Shown here piece after piece: positions 32,794 through 41,953 of a stretch of DNA of 64,000 nucleotides. The notes under the pieces are model-generated. The model saw only the letters and a list, made by a program, of their open reading frames with translations, made no database searches and was not told the DNA's origin. This DNA is from JAYWDA01 sp043747555. GTDB lineage: Bacteria; Bdellovibrionota; Bdellovibrionia; Bdellovibrionales; Bdellovibrionaceae. The DNA is taken from positions 1-64,000 of the forward strand of contig JAYTOY010000047.1 of the NCBI GenBank assembly GCA_043747555.1, read 5' to 3'. A program made the translations under genes and the position numbers. The number at the start of each line of letters is the position of its first letter. Position 1 is the stretch's first letter.

Positions 32794-33640
32794 ATTTATT
32801 TTTGCTTTGGTCCTTTCGAGCGGTCTTAGTTTGTCGGTAGTAACCTCCGCAGCAGCTCCTTCAAAAATGATTTTAATCAGCGACATTGATGACACGATCA
32901 AAGACACTCAAGTTAAACCAGTCGATTTATCAATCGCCGCTGCGGCCTCACAATACTGGCACTTGATGACGAGCATTCTAAGCGCAAATAATTCTTTTAT
33001 TGGAATACCTGCAGTTTATACCGCACTCGCCGCTAATGGCTTTGACATCCACTATGTCACCGGCGGAATAGAATTCTTCGGAGATCTACCCGAAAGTTTT
33101 TTACAATCGAGCGGCTTTCCTCAGGGCCATCTTTGGTTGCGCCCGGATTTATCGGTTCCGACCGAAAATTTTAAGATTCTTCAAATTAAAAAAATTATGC
33201 TGTCCAACCCGACAGCCCAATTTATCCTGGTCGGCGATAACGGCGAAAAAGATGTGTCGGTTTATAAAAAACTATATGCCGATCCCAGATTTAAAACACA
33301 AATACGGCAAGTTTTTATCCATGATCTTTATCCGAAAAAAATTGGTGAATCTTTATCCTCAGAACAAAGACCTTTCGTGACGGCCGCCGATTTATCGGTG
33401 CAGTTACTTGAGATCGAAGCCCTGACAGAAGGCCAGACCTATCAAGTTTTACAGACCGTGGACCAAGGCCTTAACAGCCAGTTTCAGGATATTCAGCGCC
33501 GGACTTTTCCATCGACTGGTTCTTTGGATTACAACGATTTAAGAAAGTTACAGCACTCAGAAGGGCAGATCCAAAATCCGACCCTACGGAGCCTATTTCG
33601 AAAGATTATTAAGCAACTTTGGCTGGCAGAACCAATCTAA
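32783..33640 (+). CDS. Exported App1-like phosphatidate phosphatase (DUF2183)
   Basis: 285 residues with a signal peptide (about 1-25). The HAD-type motif ISDIDDTIK (Asp34, Asp36) and the later FILVGDNGEKDVSVYKKL match the catalytic domain of App1-like phosphatidate phosphatases (DUF2183). Activity would be Mg-dependent dephosphorylation of a lipid phosphate, here probably in the periplasm. It starts at TTG with AAGGAG six bases upstream, inside the end of the preceding gene. The tag gene follows 12 bases later. Confidence 0.82.
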   Translation: MKTKFIFALVLSSGLSLSVVTSAAAPSKMILISDIDDTIKDTQVKPVDLSIAAAASQYWHLMTSILSANNSFIGIPAVYTALAANGFDIHYVTGGIEFFGDLPESFLQSSGFPQGHLWLRPDLSVPTENFKILQIKKIMLSNPTAQFILVGDNGEKDVSVYKKLYADPRFKTQIRQVFIHDLYPKKIGESLSSEQRPFVTAADLSVQLLEIEALTEGQTYQVLQTVDQGLNSQFQDIQRRTFPSTGSLDYNDLRKLQHSEGQIQNPTLRSLFRKIIKQLWLAEPI

Positions 33641-33652
33641 GGGACCGGCGTA

Positions 33653-34213
33653 ATGAAGGCGCTAAAAAAACGCTGTGGCTGGGCTTCAGACCCCCTTAAT
33701 CAAACTTATCACGATCAAGAATGGGGCATCCCCGTTCACGACGATGCAATATTTTTTGAATTTTTAACTTTAGAAGGAGCTCAGGCTGGCCTTTCATGGT
33801 TGACCGTCCTAAAAAAGCGCGAAAATTACCGCAAAGCCTTTGCCCAGTTTAACGTTAAAAAAGTGGCGCGGTTTTCATCAAAAAAAATTGCCGAGTTATT
33901 GAAAGATGAAGACCTGATTCGAAATCGCTTAAAAGTAGAATCAACTGTTTCAAATGCAAAATGCTTTATTAAAGTACAACAAGAGTTCGGCAGTTTTGAT
34001 CATTATATTTGGCAATTTGTTGGTCACAAGCCCTTAATTAAAATAAGACAAAACGGCAAGCTGCCCACTTCAACCCGTGAATCCGATGCCATGAGCTTGG
34101 ATCTCAAAAAGCGGGGGTTTAGATTTGTTGGCACAACAATTTGTTACGCGTTTATGCAGGCCTGTGGCCTTGTCGTGGATCACACAGCAGATTGCTATAA
34201 AACTAAAATTTAA
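33653..34213 (+). CDS. tag: DNA-3-methyladenine glycosylase I
   Basis: Base-excision enzyme that removes 3-methyladenine. 186 residues, normal length. Starts KKRCGWASDP, with zinc ligands Cys8 and His20 (TYHDQEWG) and, near the C-terminus, His and Cys of VVDHTADCY, spaced as in Escherichia coli Tag. FFEFLTLEGAQAGLSWLTVLKKRENYR is the catalytic/recognition core. Last gene of a three-gene run with the lipoprotein and App1-like genes. Its TAA shares a TTAA palindrome with the convergent stop of the sulfide:quinone oxidoreductase gene. Confidence 0.95.
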   Translation: MKALKKRCGWASDPLNQTYHDQEWGIPVHDDAIFFEFLTLEGAQAGLSWLTVLKKRENYRKAFAQFNVKKVARFSSKKIAELLKDEDLIRNRLKVESTVSNAKCFIKVQQEFGSFDHYIWQFVGHKPLIKIRQNGKLPTSTRESDAMSLDLKKRGFRFVGTTICYAFMQACGLVVDHTADCYKTKI

Positions 34214-35442
34214 ACTCGTCCCTTCATCATACCATGCCAATACAGGGGCGGTAGCATGTCTTTTTTTAAGATCCACATACTTTTTCTCTCTTTGGTCATA
34301 TCCATAGGAAACGAAGGCATTAACTTTCCGTCGTAGCCAAATTCAGCAAGGATCACTTTTCCAATGCCGGTGATCAAAGGGCAGGATGCGTACCCGTCAT
34401 ACTTTTGGGATGGCACTTGTCCTTCGATAACATCAACAATATTTTGCGAAACGACCGGGGCCTGCTTACGAATTGCAGCCCCTGTTTTTGAATTTGGCAC
34501 GCCCGTCACATCGCCGATTCCAAAAATATTTTTAAAATCTTGATGTTGAAGAGTGTATTGATCAACTTTTAACCAGCCCGCGTGGGGGCCTGAAGTAAAC
34601 GCCAATCCAGAAGTTTTCACATACTGATGAGCACTCATTGGCGGAACAACGTGCAAAAGATCATAGGGAATCTTTTCCAATATAACACTGAGTTTGGTTT
34701 CACCATTCTCAACAGATTCTGTGGTTTTTTCAAAGATTGCGATTTTATCTCTGGCCAAGACTTCAATCAGTTTATAAGAAAATTTAAGATCGATATTTTT
34801 TCGAGCTGCGACCTCCATTAAAGGCTTAGCGAACGCAGGAACTCCAAATATAACCTTTCCGGCTGCTGCAAAAATAATTTTAGACTTTTCACGCACGTTA
34901 TTTTTTCTAAAGATATCATCCGCTAAATACATTATTTTCTGCGGCGCCCCTGCGCATTTAATCGGAACCGGTGGCATTACAAAAATAGCGATGCCCCCTT
35001 TAAATTTTTGGATCATTTGCGCCGTTATTTCGGCCTGATCATATTGATAAATACTGCACAAACCATTTTTTCCTAAATTCTCATCAATGCCTTTTATTAA
35101 GCTCCAGTCCAATTTTAGTCCGGTTGCTAAAACCAAATAATCAAACCCGATCACTTGACCTGAGGAACAAACAACCTGGTGTTCTTGGACTTTGATATCT
35201 TGTGCTTGATCTTTAATCCACTGAACGCCGCTAGGAATCGTCTCCTTCATCGGTCGTCGAGTGGTTTCTTTCTTCACAAGGCCAGCGCCGACAAGGGTCC
35301 AAAGGGGTTGATAATAATGAAACTCGCCGGGCTCAATGATCCCAATATTTTTAGCCCCTAAACTCTTTTTGAGCCTTGCCGCGACTGAAGTTCCACCAGA
35401 TCCTGCACCCAAAATTAAAACCTTAAAATGATGATTGACCAT
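34210..35442 (-). CDS. sqr: Sulfide:quinone oxidoreductase (SQOR type)
   Basis: FAD enzyme of the inner membrane that oxidises sulfide and reduces quinone. 410 residues. FAD-binding LILGAGSGGTSVAARL at the N-terminus, YLVLATGLKLDW, the first redox Cys in PIKCAGAPQKIMYL, VFGIGD-type FAD motif (NIFGIGDVTGVPNSKT), and the second redox Cys in YASCPLITG. The C-terminal SMWILKKDMLPPLYWHGMM matches mitochondrial-type SQOR closely. It is monocistronic; 11 bases separate its start from a FliG-C-like gene region. Sulfide detoxification is more likely than sulfide-based energy metabolism. Confidence 0.92.
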   Translation of the reverse strand: MVNHHFKVLILGAGSGGTSVAARLKKSLGAKNIGIIEPGEFHYYQPLWTLVGAGLVKKETTRRPMKETIPSGVQWIKDQAQDIKVQEHQVVCSSGQVIGFDYLVLATGLKLDWSLIKGIDENLGKNGLCSIYQYDQAEITAQMIQKFKGGIAIFVMPPVPIKCAGAPQKIMYLADDIFRKNNVREKSKIIFAAAGKVIFGVPAFAKPLMEVAARKNIDLKFSYKLIEVLARDKIAIFEKTTESVENGETKLSVILEKIPYDLLHVVPPMSAHQYVKTSGLAFTSGPHAGWLKVDQYTLQHQDFKNIFGIGDVTGVPNSKTGAAIRKQAPVVSQNIVDVIEGQVPSQKYDGYASCPLITGIGKVILAEFGYDGKLMPSFPMDMTKERKSMWILKKDMLPPLYWHGMMKGRV

Positions 35443-35465
35443 GCCCGCTCCTATTAATATTAAAT

Positions 35466-35894
35466 TTAAACTAAGGGATCATCTCCGCTAATAAAAATGA
35501 GTAAGCCCTTTTTTTCCAGTTCTAAAGCCTTTTCAAGAATCAATTTCTGCGCCGCTTCGACTTTAGCAAGAGATTGCGGCCCCAAATGATCTAACGCAAG
35601 CTGAAACATTTCAACTTTCCTTTTTGCAAAAGGCTTTAGAAGAGCATCAATAAACTCTTTTTTCTTTCCGCGAAGGGCTAAAACCCAAGTGGGTTCGGGA
35701 ATTTCTTGAAAAAGACGATGCATCCCTTGGGTATTCACTTTTAATAAGTCCTCAAATAGAACCAAATTATTTTTTAAACGTTCAGCCATTTCAGGATCTT
35801 TTTTTAAGATTTCGGATAAAATTCGCAGTCGAGATTTTTCATCCAACCCTCGCAGTGCTTCTATGGCAGCTTTGAAACCTTTAATTTTTGCCAC
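35466..35894 (-). CDS. Orphan FliG C-terminal-domain-like protein
   Basis: 142 residues resembling the C-terminal half of the flagellar switch protein FliG: FEDLLKVNTQGMHRLFQEI, ALRGKKKEFIDALLKP, KRKVEMFQLALDHLGP, KVEAAQKLILEKALELEKKG. No N-terminal or middle domains and no other flagellar genes are nearby, so it is an orphan. It might modulate the motor, or it may have another role. It starts with GTG directly after the TAA of the hydrolase gene, so the two are one transcript. Assignment relies on motif memory; a FliG_C profile search would settle it. Confidence 0.6.
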   Translation of the reverse strand: MAKIKGFKAAIEALRGLDEKSRLRILSEILKKDPEMAERLKNNLVLFEDLLKVNTQGMHRLFQEIPEPTWVLALRGKKKEFIDALLKPFAKRKVEMFQLALDHLGPQSLAKVEAAQKLILEKALELEKKGLLIFISGDDPLV

Positions 35895-36581
35895 TTAGAA
35901 ATGATTCCTTCTCTCGCGCAGGCTCTGAAATTCTTGGACCGTCGCCGCCTTTAAAAAAGGATTGTACTTTTTTTCTTGCTTTAAATTTAACGGGTGAACC
36001 GATTGATAGCCATCGAGGGATATATTTTCGTCGCTGCAGAATCTTTTATTGGTTGGATAATAATCATGAGTGCAATAAATTTGAGTTAGATCCGGTAAAG
36101 TTTTAATCCTTTTTAGCGTTAAAAACATCTGTTCAAAACTTCCTTCAAAAAGCCTTCCGCAGCCTAACGAAAAAACAACATCGCCAGAAAAAAGCCAAAG
36201 CTGACTCAGGCACCAAAAAGCTAAATGCTCTAATGTGTGGCCGGGACATTCAAACACTGCAAATTGCAGATCCAGAAAATTAATCTTATCACCTTCTTGC
36301 AGCCAGTCAGTGCACAAATCTTTTAACTGATGCTTGTTTTTAAGGGGACCATAAACGAGGCAAGAAAACAGATTCTTTATTTCCTGAACTCCTTGAACGT
36401 GATCTGCGTGGTGATGGGTGATAAAAATCATTTGGCAGCGAAGTTCAGCTTTTTCTAAAAATTTCAGAACGGCAGAAGGCTCGCCAGGGTCGACGATAAT
36501 TGCATCTGCTCCGTTATGAATGACGAACACGAAATTATCTGCAAAAATAGGAATTTTTTCAACTATCCAGGAAACGGCCAT
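35895..36581 (-). CDS. gloB: Metallo-beta-lactamase fold hydrolase, glyoxalase II-like
   Basis: 228 residues. The zinc motif THHHADHVQG, a second His in PGHTLEHLAF, Asp in SGDVVFSLGCGR, and His in IYCTHDYY give a complete set of metal ligands as in hydroxyacylglutathione hydrolase. The glutathione-binding C-terminus (NKRFCSDENI) is present but shortened. It could hydrolyse S-lactoyl-glutathione formed from methylglyoxal, which fits with mgsA in this window, or another thioester. The FliG-C-like gene follows with no gap. Confidence 0.82.
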   Translation of the reverse strand: MAVSWIVEKIPIFADNFVFVIHNGADAIIVDPGEPSAVLKFLEKAELRCQMIFITHHHADHVQGVQEIKNLFSCLVYGPLKNKHQLKDLCTDWLQEGDKINFLDLQFAVFECPGHTLEHLAFWCLSQLWLFSGDVVFSLGCGRLFEGSFEQMFLTLKRIKTLPDLTQIYCTHDYYPTNKRFCSDENISLDGYQSVHPLNLKQEKKYNPFLKAATVQEFQSLRERRNHF

Positions 36582-36675
36582 ACTTAAGATTAACCCTATT
36601 ATATTTGAAATGAAAATATTTTACTTAAACAAGTACCCGTGGACCATCACCTATCCATTGCGTTAAAATATCCCT

Positions 36676-37380
36676 ATGAAAATCCTTATATTCCTTGCGA
36701 TGTCAGCCATCGCCAGCCAGGTTAATACTTTACCAGATCAAGTGGCCTATTATAAAAAAGCTTATAATATCACATCCGTTCATCAAAAATTGGTGGATTA
36801 TCAAGGTCGCTATCTAGGCCCAGCCGGTCATCAACTGGAAGGCCTAAAAAATGTTAAAATGGCGCTGAATGGACTGCTTTACTGGGGCGGGGGCTTGAAT
36901 AAAAACCGCGACAACCGAAATCCTCTTTTGCCAAGTGCCTTAAATAGCCTTTGCAAAGAGGGGTTTTCTTCAGCGATTTATCTTTACGACAGAGGCTTTA
37001 ATGGAGCCGTTAAGGAAAGTCACTGCACGGACAAGTTAGGTCAAAGTAATAGCATTCACTATCTTTCAAAAATCCAAAGTAAGCAGTCGAAGGAAGTCTT
37101 AGAAAGAATCTACAAAGCCATTAAACTTCAACAACAAGGGCCTATATATATGCATTGTTGGAATGGGTTTCATGCCTCGAATGCTATGGCGGCCGTTGCT
37201 TTACGTCAATTTTGTGATTATTCGGAAGCAGACGCCCTCAAATTTTGGAAGACCAATGCTGAAGGCACCGATCGACGCGAGAACTTTAGTTTAATGCTCA
37301 ATTTTATTCGTAATTTTGAGCCCTACCCTGAGTTTCAAATTTCCGAGTCTGAGAAAAGTTTAATTTGCTTATCTCGCTAA
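36676..37380 (+). CDS. Exported phosphatase-like protein with altered P-loop
   Basis: 234 residues with a signal peptide (about 1-19). Near residue 160 the sequence reads YMHCWNGFHASN. This resembles the tyrosine-phosphatase loop HCxxGxxRS, but the Arg at Cys+6 is Ala, so classical catalysis looks lost. Surrounding sequence (LLYWGGGLN, KEGFSSAIYLYDRGF, ALRQFCDYSEADALKFW) follows the layout of small dual-specificity phosphatase domains. The Cys may have another role, or the protein may bind a phosphorylated ligand. Compare the intact phosphatase at 17281. Single gene between two others on the same strand. Confidence 0.65.
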   Translation: MKILIFLAMSAIASQVNTLPDQVAYYKKAYNITSVHQKLVDYQGRYLGPAGHQLEGLKNVKMALNGLLYWGGGLNKNRDNRNPLLPSALNSLCKEGFSSAIYLYDRGFNGAVKESHCTDKLGQSNSIHYLSKIQSKQSKEVLERIYKAIKLQQQGPIYMHCWNGFHASNAMAAVALRQFCDYSEADALKFWKTNAEGTDRRENFSLMLNFIRNFEPYPEFQISESEKSLICLSR

Positions 37381-37512
37381 ACTTTCATTTTTAATCCTTG
37401 ATTTTCCGCTGCTTTTTATTTGGCGCGATTCTTGCGCTTTTAGGCCAATAAATACAGATTGTTTCCTTTTGTGGGACAATCAACCACTTATTTATTTGCC
37501 ATGGAGGCATAT

Positions 37513-37908
37513 ATGGACACGTCATCAGATTTCGAAACCAGCCGCGAGATTTTAAATAATATTGTTAAACGCCTCAGTGGCGATATGCTTAACTGTATTA
37601 AAAACTGCACCGAAGTTCATAAACAGTGCGAACAAACCATTTCGCACTGTTTGGGAAAAGGTGGAATGCACTCAGAAATCACTCACATTAGAGCTTTGCG
37701 GGATGTTGCAGAAATTTCGGCACTGAACACCAATTTTATGCTTCGAGAATCCCCCATGCACTATGTCGTTTGTATGGCCTGCGCAGAAACTTGTTTGGTT
37801 TGTGCTCAAAGCTGTGAACGTTTTCATGACGACAGCGAAATGAAGTCAATTGCTGATGCGTGTCGGTACTGTGCTGAGTCTTGCGAAAAAATGTCGATGC
37901 ATCATTAA
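37513..37908 (+). CDS. Cys-rich four-helix copper-storage-like protein (Csp/DUF326)
   Basis: 131 residues with 12 cysteines, most spaced three or four apart on helices (LNCIKNCTEVHKQCEQ, CMACAETCLVCAQSCE, ACRYCAESCEKM). This is the layout of DUF326/Csp copper-storage proteins, whose thiol-lined bundle binds many Cu(I) ions. No signal peptide is evident, so the cytosolic (Csp3) type is most likely. The frame is open to 37459, but GGAGG at 37503-37507 supports ATG 37513. It follows the phosphatase-like gene by 132 bases and may protect against copper or serve as a thiol store. Confidence 0.85.
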   Translation: MDTSSDFETSREILNNIVKRLSGDMLNCIKNCTEVHKQCEQTISHCLGKGGMHSEITHIRALRDVAEISALNTNFMLRESPMHYVVCMACAETCLVCAQSCERFHDDSEMKSIADACRYCAESCEKMSMHH

Positions 37909-37930
37909 AAAAAGTTCTTTATGATAGGGA

Positions 37931-38536
37931 ATGAAAAAAATAATTTTAAATTCATTCTTCTTATTTTCTTTTTTAACTTTCTCTGAACAAGCACGTGCAG
38001 CCGTCTCTCCGGTGGCGGTTGCGATATTGCCGCCTGTGCAGTTTCCCTCTGACGAATTTTCCATCACCGGAGCAAGACTTAGTTTTTTATGGGGTCATCA
38101 TCGGGACCTTTACGGAGTGGATTTAGGAATATTGGGCAATATCACAGACCAAGAATTTACGGGGATTGCTCTATCGGGTGCTTTTAATTACACCAAAGGA
38201 ACAACAACAATCTTGGGCTTACAATTTGCGGGTCTCGCCAACATTAATACAAATAAAACTAGCGTCTACGGTCTTCAAATGGCTTTAGGATTAAATTCTA
38301 ATAAAGCAACATCCTCAGTGGTGGGCGTCCAGGCGGCCCTCTTGGGGAATTTATCCCCGTTCACGGATATTTACGGCGTACAACTAGGATTGTATAATAA
38401 AGCCATGAGCGTTTATGGACTTCAAATTGGACTTGTGAATGTCACGTCTAATCTTCACGGCGTGCAAATTGGTTTAGTGAACTTTAATAGCAAAGGCCCA
38501 TTTGTTGTTTCCCCATTAATAAATGTCGGATTCTAA
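37931..38536 (+). CDS. Surface-repeat protein (LA_2272/LA_2273 type)
   Basis: 201 residues with a signal peptide (about 1-23). The mature part consists of roughly 15-21-residue repeats with a YGxQxGL/GVQxGLVN pattern: VYGLQMALG, VVGVQAALLGN, IYGVQLGLYN, VYGLQIGLVN, LHGVQIGLVN. Such repeats, known from Leptospira and Bdellovibrio, form a beta-rich surface structure; function is unknown. It lies 22 bases after the Cys-rich protein and 9 bases before ppc. Confidence 0.8.
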   Translation: MKKIILNSFFLFSFLTFSEQARAAVSPVAVAILPPVQFPSDEFSITGARLSFLWGHHRDLYGVDLGILGNITDQEFTGIALSGAFNYTKGTTTILGLQFAGLANINTNKTSVYGLQMALGLNSNKATSSVVGVQAALLGNLSPFTDIYGVQLGLYNKAMSVYGLQIGLVNVTSNLHGVQIGLVNFNSKGPFVVSPLINVGF

Positions 38537-38545
38537 CTTTACTTC

Positions 38546-40882
38546 ATGGAATTGACTGTAAAACTAAAAAGCCTTGTTCATTTTTCGGTTTCTTTATTAG
38601 GTGAAGTGATTGAGCGTGAACTGGGAACAAAGCAGTTTCAGCAGATCGAATCATTACGCCAGAATATGGCTCACTTAAGAAGTTCCAATTCTTTGGAAGC
38701 TATTCAGCAACTGGAAAAAAATTATTATCACCTTCAAAGTTTCAAGACCACCGAACGCTTTGACATCGCAAAGTCTTTTACATTAATGCTTGAAGTGATG
38801 AATTCGTGTGAAAATGCCTATCGAAGCCATCGCTTGAGTCTAAAAGTAAATAAACCCCACCCTGATGGTTTATCTCCGGTCAGTATCACTTATGTTTTAA
38901 CGGCTCATCCGACGGAGGCCCGTGCTCCACAAAATATCGAGATCTTTCATCGAATTCAAAAATTGTTAAATCAAATCCTGAATCGTTTGTCTGAAGAAGA
39001 GGCCCTCGAGCCCACGCCACTAGAGAGAAATCAGTTGCTTCACCTTTTGGAAGTTGCATGGCGAACCCCCATCGTGCGATCGCGAACGCCAAAGGTTAAG
39101 GACGAGGCAGAACATGTTTACTCATTGCTTCTAAGGGATGAGGTTTTATTCCAGCTTCTTGATTTACAAAGGACGGCTGTTCCCTTTTTTGTCCGCAGTT
39201 GGGTCGGCGGCGATAAAGATGGCCATCCCGGGGTGAATGAAAAAGTTCTTTTGCAAAGCCTTAACCTCTCTCGAAAAAAAATTCTTCATATTATTTTTCA
39301 ACAACTTGAAGAGATTGAAAATATCTTGAAGCTTTTCCCGTCAGAAATTTTGCAAGAAAAATTAATGATTGTGAAAAAATCAACTCGGTCCCTAAAAAGT
39401 CTTCGGTCGGGCGATTCTCGGCGGCTCATCCAGTGGACCCATGCCTTTTTTAATTTTGAAAAAGAATACTTGAAAGCGCTTTCGACTTTCCCTGCGCAGG
39501 TGTTACGCCTTCGTCAAATTTTTGCGACATTTCCTGGGTTGGTCGTTCCTTTGGAACTTCGCGAATCCTCTGACGTTTTGATGACCAAACTGCCAAAAGG
39601 AAAAAAATTAGCTGTTGATCGGATGCTTGGGACCATTGCAACTGTTTCTAAAGGCGGTGATCCGCAATGGTATGCGCGCGGTTTTATTATTAGCATGTGC
39701 GAATCAATGGAACATATCCGTGCCGCTGCAAAAAAACAAACTCAAGCCTTTGGTGACATCTGCATCCCTGTTATTCCTCTTTTCGAAGAGGCTCGCTCTT
39801 TGGCCGATGCGCCTCAGGTGATATTGAAGATGACAACCGATCCAATGATAAAAAAAGCCTGCCAAAAATACTGGGGCGGTTTACTCGAAATGATGGTGGG
39901 TTATTCAGATTCAGCTAAGGAAGCAGGGGTTTTACCCAGCCGCTTAGCCATTGCAAAAGCCTTACCGGAACTTGAAAAAGTTTGCCAACAGCGAGGCCTT
40001 ATTCCGGTTTTTTTTCATGGCTCTGGTGGCAGTGCCGATCGTGGGGGTGGCTCCATCGAAGATCAGACCGCGTGGTGGCCAAAATCAGCGTTAACCCGTT
40101 ACAAGGTTACAGTTCAAGGCGAAATGATTGAACGCTCCCTAGCAAATCCTGTCATTGCCCAAAGACAGGTCGAAAAAATTATCGAATGTGCCCAAAGCGG
40201 TTTGCAAAAAAAAGTGCCGCCGACAAGCTCTGCCGCCTTGGATAGGTGGGCTGAGAAAATATCTCAGCATTATCAAAAACAAATTCAATCGCCTGAGTTT
40301 TTGAAAATGACAGAACTTGCAACGCCCTACTCTTACTTGAATATTTTAAAAATTGGTTCGAGGCCTGCCAAAAGGACTAAAGTCATGACCGTCAAAGGTC
40401 TGCGAGCGATCCCTTGGGTGCTGTGCTGGACTCAAACACGGGTTTTATTTCCGACCTGGTGGGGCGTCGGCAGCGCTTGGTCCGAAACCAGCGCACCAGA
40501 AAAACTTAAACTTAAAAAAGATTTTAAAACGCAGGCCGTTTTTACCTCTTACATCAAAGTTTTAGGATTTACTTTAGCTAAAATTGAATTGGCCGTTTGG
40601 TGGATTTATTTACGTGAAAGTGGCTTATCTGCACAAGATGTCACAAAAACTTTTGACGCTTTTCAACTGGAGCTAAAAAAAACTATTCTTTGTTACCAAG
40701 AGATCACCGAACAGAAAGATTTCATGTGGTTTCGCCCGTGGTTGGGTGAAAGCATTCAACTAAGATCGCCGATGATTCATCCTCTTAATCTTTTACAAAT
40801 CTTAGCAAAAAAAGATCGTGATGTGAATTTGCTAAGGCTGACAGTCACGGGAATTTCTAGCGGCATGCTGACGACGGGCTAA
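38546..40882 (+). CDS. ppc: Divergent phosphoenolpyruvate carboxylase
   Basis: 778 residues, about 100 shorter than usual. Many hallmarks remain: catalytic His121 (TAHPTEARA), GGDKDGHPGV, the bicarbonate/PEP site GYSDSAKEAG, WTQTRVLFPTWWG and RSPMIHPLNLLQ. Two normally invariant features differ. The Arg of FHGRGG, thought to hold PEP, is Ser493 (HGSGGSADRGGG), and the C-terminal QNTG is LTTG. The normal reaction is PEP plus bicarbonate to oxaloacetate; activity may be changed or lost. Follows the surface-repeat gene by nine bases. Its stop shares CTAA with convergent dinB. Confidence 0.8.
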   Translation: MELTVKLKSLVHFSVSLLGEVIERELGTKQFQQIESLRQNMAHLRSSNSLEAIQQLEKNYYHLQSFKTTERFDIAKSFTLMLEVMNSCENAYRSHRLSLKVNKPHPDGLSPVSITYVLTAHPTEARAPQNIEIFHRIQKLLNQILNRLSEEEALEPTPLERNQLLHLLEVAWRTPIVRSRTPKVKDEAEHVYSLLLRDEVLFQLLDLQRTAVPFFVRSWVGGDKDGHPGVNEKVLLQSLNLSRKKILHIIFQQLEEIENILKLFPSEILQEKLMIVKKSTRSLKSLRSGDSRRLIQWTHAFFNFEKEYLKALSTFPAQVLRLRQIFATFPGLVVPLELRESSDVLMTKLPKGKKLAVDRMLGTIATVSKGGDPQWYARGFIISMCESMEHIRAAAKKQTQAFGDICIPVIPLFEEARSLADAPQVILKMTTDPMIKKACQKYWGGLLEMMVGYSDSAKEAGVLPSRLAIAKALPELEKVCQQRGLIPVFFHGSGGSADRGGGSIEDQTAWWPKSALTRYKVTVQGEMIERSLANPVIAQRQVEKIIECAQSGLQKKVPPTSSAALDRWAEKISQHYQKQIQSPEFLKMTELATPYSYLNILKIGSRPAKRTKVMTVKGLRAIPWVLCWTQTRVLFPTWWGVGSAWSETSAPEKLKLKKDFKTQAVFTSYIKVLGFTLAKIELAVWWIYLRESGLSAQDVTKTFDAFQLELKKTILCYQEITEQKDFMWFRPWLGESIQLRSPMIHPLNLLQILAKKDRDVNLLRLTVTGISSGMLTTG

Positions 40883-41946
40883 AGAGCAAACTTCATTTGT
40901 CCTGAGTTCCTTTCAACAGACTCTGAAGCTAAGCGCACTCCTAAACCCATCAGTCGAACAGGATCAGACCGACGCTCCCAAACCTCACTCAGCAGCTTTG
41001 TAAAATCTTGAATTTGAGGCCAATATTTAGCAGAAACTTCATGAGTTGTACTTTTAAAATCAGAAAATTTAACCTTTACTACGAATCCACGGATTCGATC
41101 TTGTTCTTTATATTTTAGCATTCTGTGCTGCCAATCTTCGTAAAGTCTTGGCACCTGCTTGAGGCATTGATCCAAAGTCGATAAATCCTGATTGAAAGTT
41201 TCTTCGACTGTTAAAGATTTTCTTTCATTATTGGCTTCAACCGGGCGATGATCAATTCCTTGGGCTAATTCTTTCAGCTCGGAAGCTCTGGAGCCAAAAG
41301 CTCGGGCCAAATTAAAAACCGAATACTTCTGTAGATCACCGCAAGTTCTAATTCCAAGATCATGCATTTTTTGGGCGGTGACTTTTCCAACGCCGTAAAT
41401 TTTTTCAACCTGCAGCGTCTTCATAAACTTTTCAACTTCTGCGGGCCGAATCACAAATTGTCCGTTGGGCTTTTTCCAGTCGCTGGCAATTTTTGCTAAA
41501 AACTTATTGGATGCTATTCCTGCCGAGGCTGTTAGTTGAAGCTCGGTTTGAATCAAACGTCGGATTTCTTGCGCAATAAGTGTGGCGCTTCCGCCAAAAA
41601 GGGTCGATTCTGTGACATCTAGGTAGGCTTCGTCCAAAGACAAGGGCTCGACCTTATTGGTAAAGCGGTAAAAAATTTCGCGAACTTTCTGGCTTTCTTT
41701 TTTGTACAAATCAAAATGCGGCGGAATCAAAATTAACTGCGGGCAAAGGCGGACGGCTTGCGAAGACGGCATGGCCGCCTTAACGTTGAACTTTCTAGCT
41801 TCATAATTGGCCGTACAAAGGACACTTCGCGTGTTTGGCGGCCCGCCAATCCCCAAAGGCTTACCAGACAGGGTGGGATTGTGTTTAACCTCAACGGCCG
41901 CGTAAAAGCAGTCCATATCGACATGAATAATCTTACGATTTGTCAT
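40879..41946 (-). CDS. dinB: DNA polymerase IV (Y family)
   Basis: Error-prone translesion polymerase. 355 residues, normal length. The metal-binding Asp residues stand in IIHVDMDCFYAAVEV and SLDEAYLDVT. GVGKVTAQKMHDLGI is the helix-hairpin-helix thumb, and the C-terminus (little-finger) is complete with a QMKFAL ending that resembles a beta-clamp-binding tail. It is the third gene after the ABC binding protein and DUF4112 gene on the same strand, 7 bases after the DUF4112 stop. No LexA-box was recognised upstream. Confidence 0.95.
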   Translation of the reverse strand: MTNRKIIHVDMDCFYAAVEVKHNPTLSGKPLGIGGPPNTRSVLCTANYEARKFNVKAAMPSSQAVRLCPQLILIPPHFDLYKKESQKVREIFYRFTNKVEPLSLDEAYLDVTESTLFGGSATLIAQEIRRLIQTELQLTASAGIASNKFLAKIASDWKKPNGQFVIRPAEVEKFMKTLQVEKIYGVGKVTAQKMHDLGIRTCGDLQKYSVFNLARAFGSRASELKELAQGIDHRPVEANNERKSLTVEETFNQDLSTLDQCLKQVPRLYEDWQHRMLKYKEQDRIRGFVVKVKFSDFKSTTHEVSAKYWPQIQDFTKLLSEVWERRSDPVRLMGLGVRLASESVERNSGQMKFAL

Positions 41947-41953
41947 ATGTAAA

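Noticed and set aside
37931..38536. CRISPR or tandem DNA repeat in the surface-repeat gene
   Set aside because: Repetition is at the protein level (GxQxGL units); the DNA copies are not identical, so no array is present.
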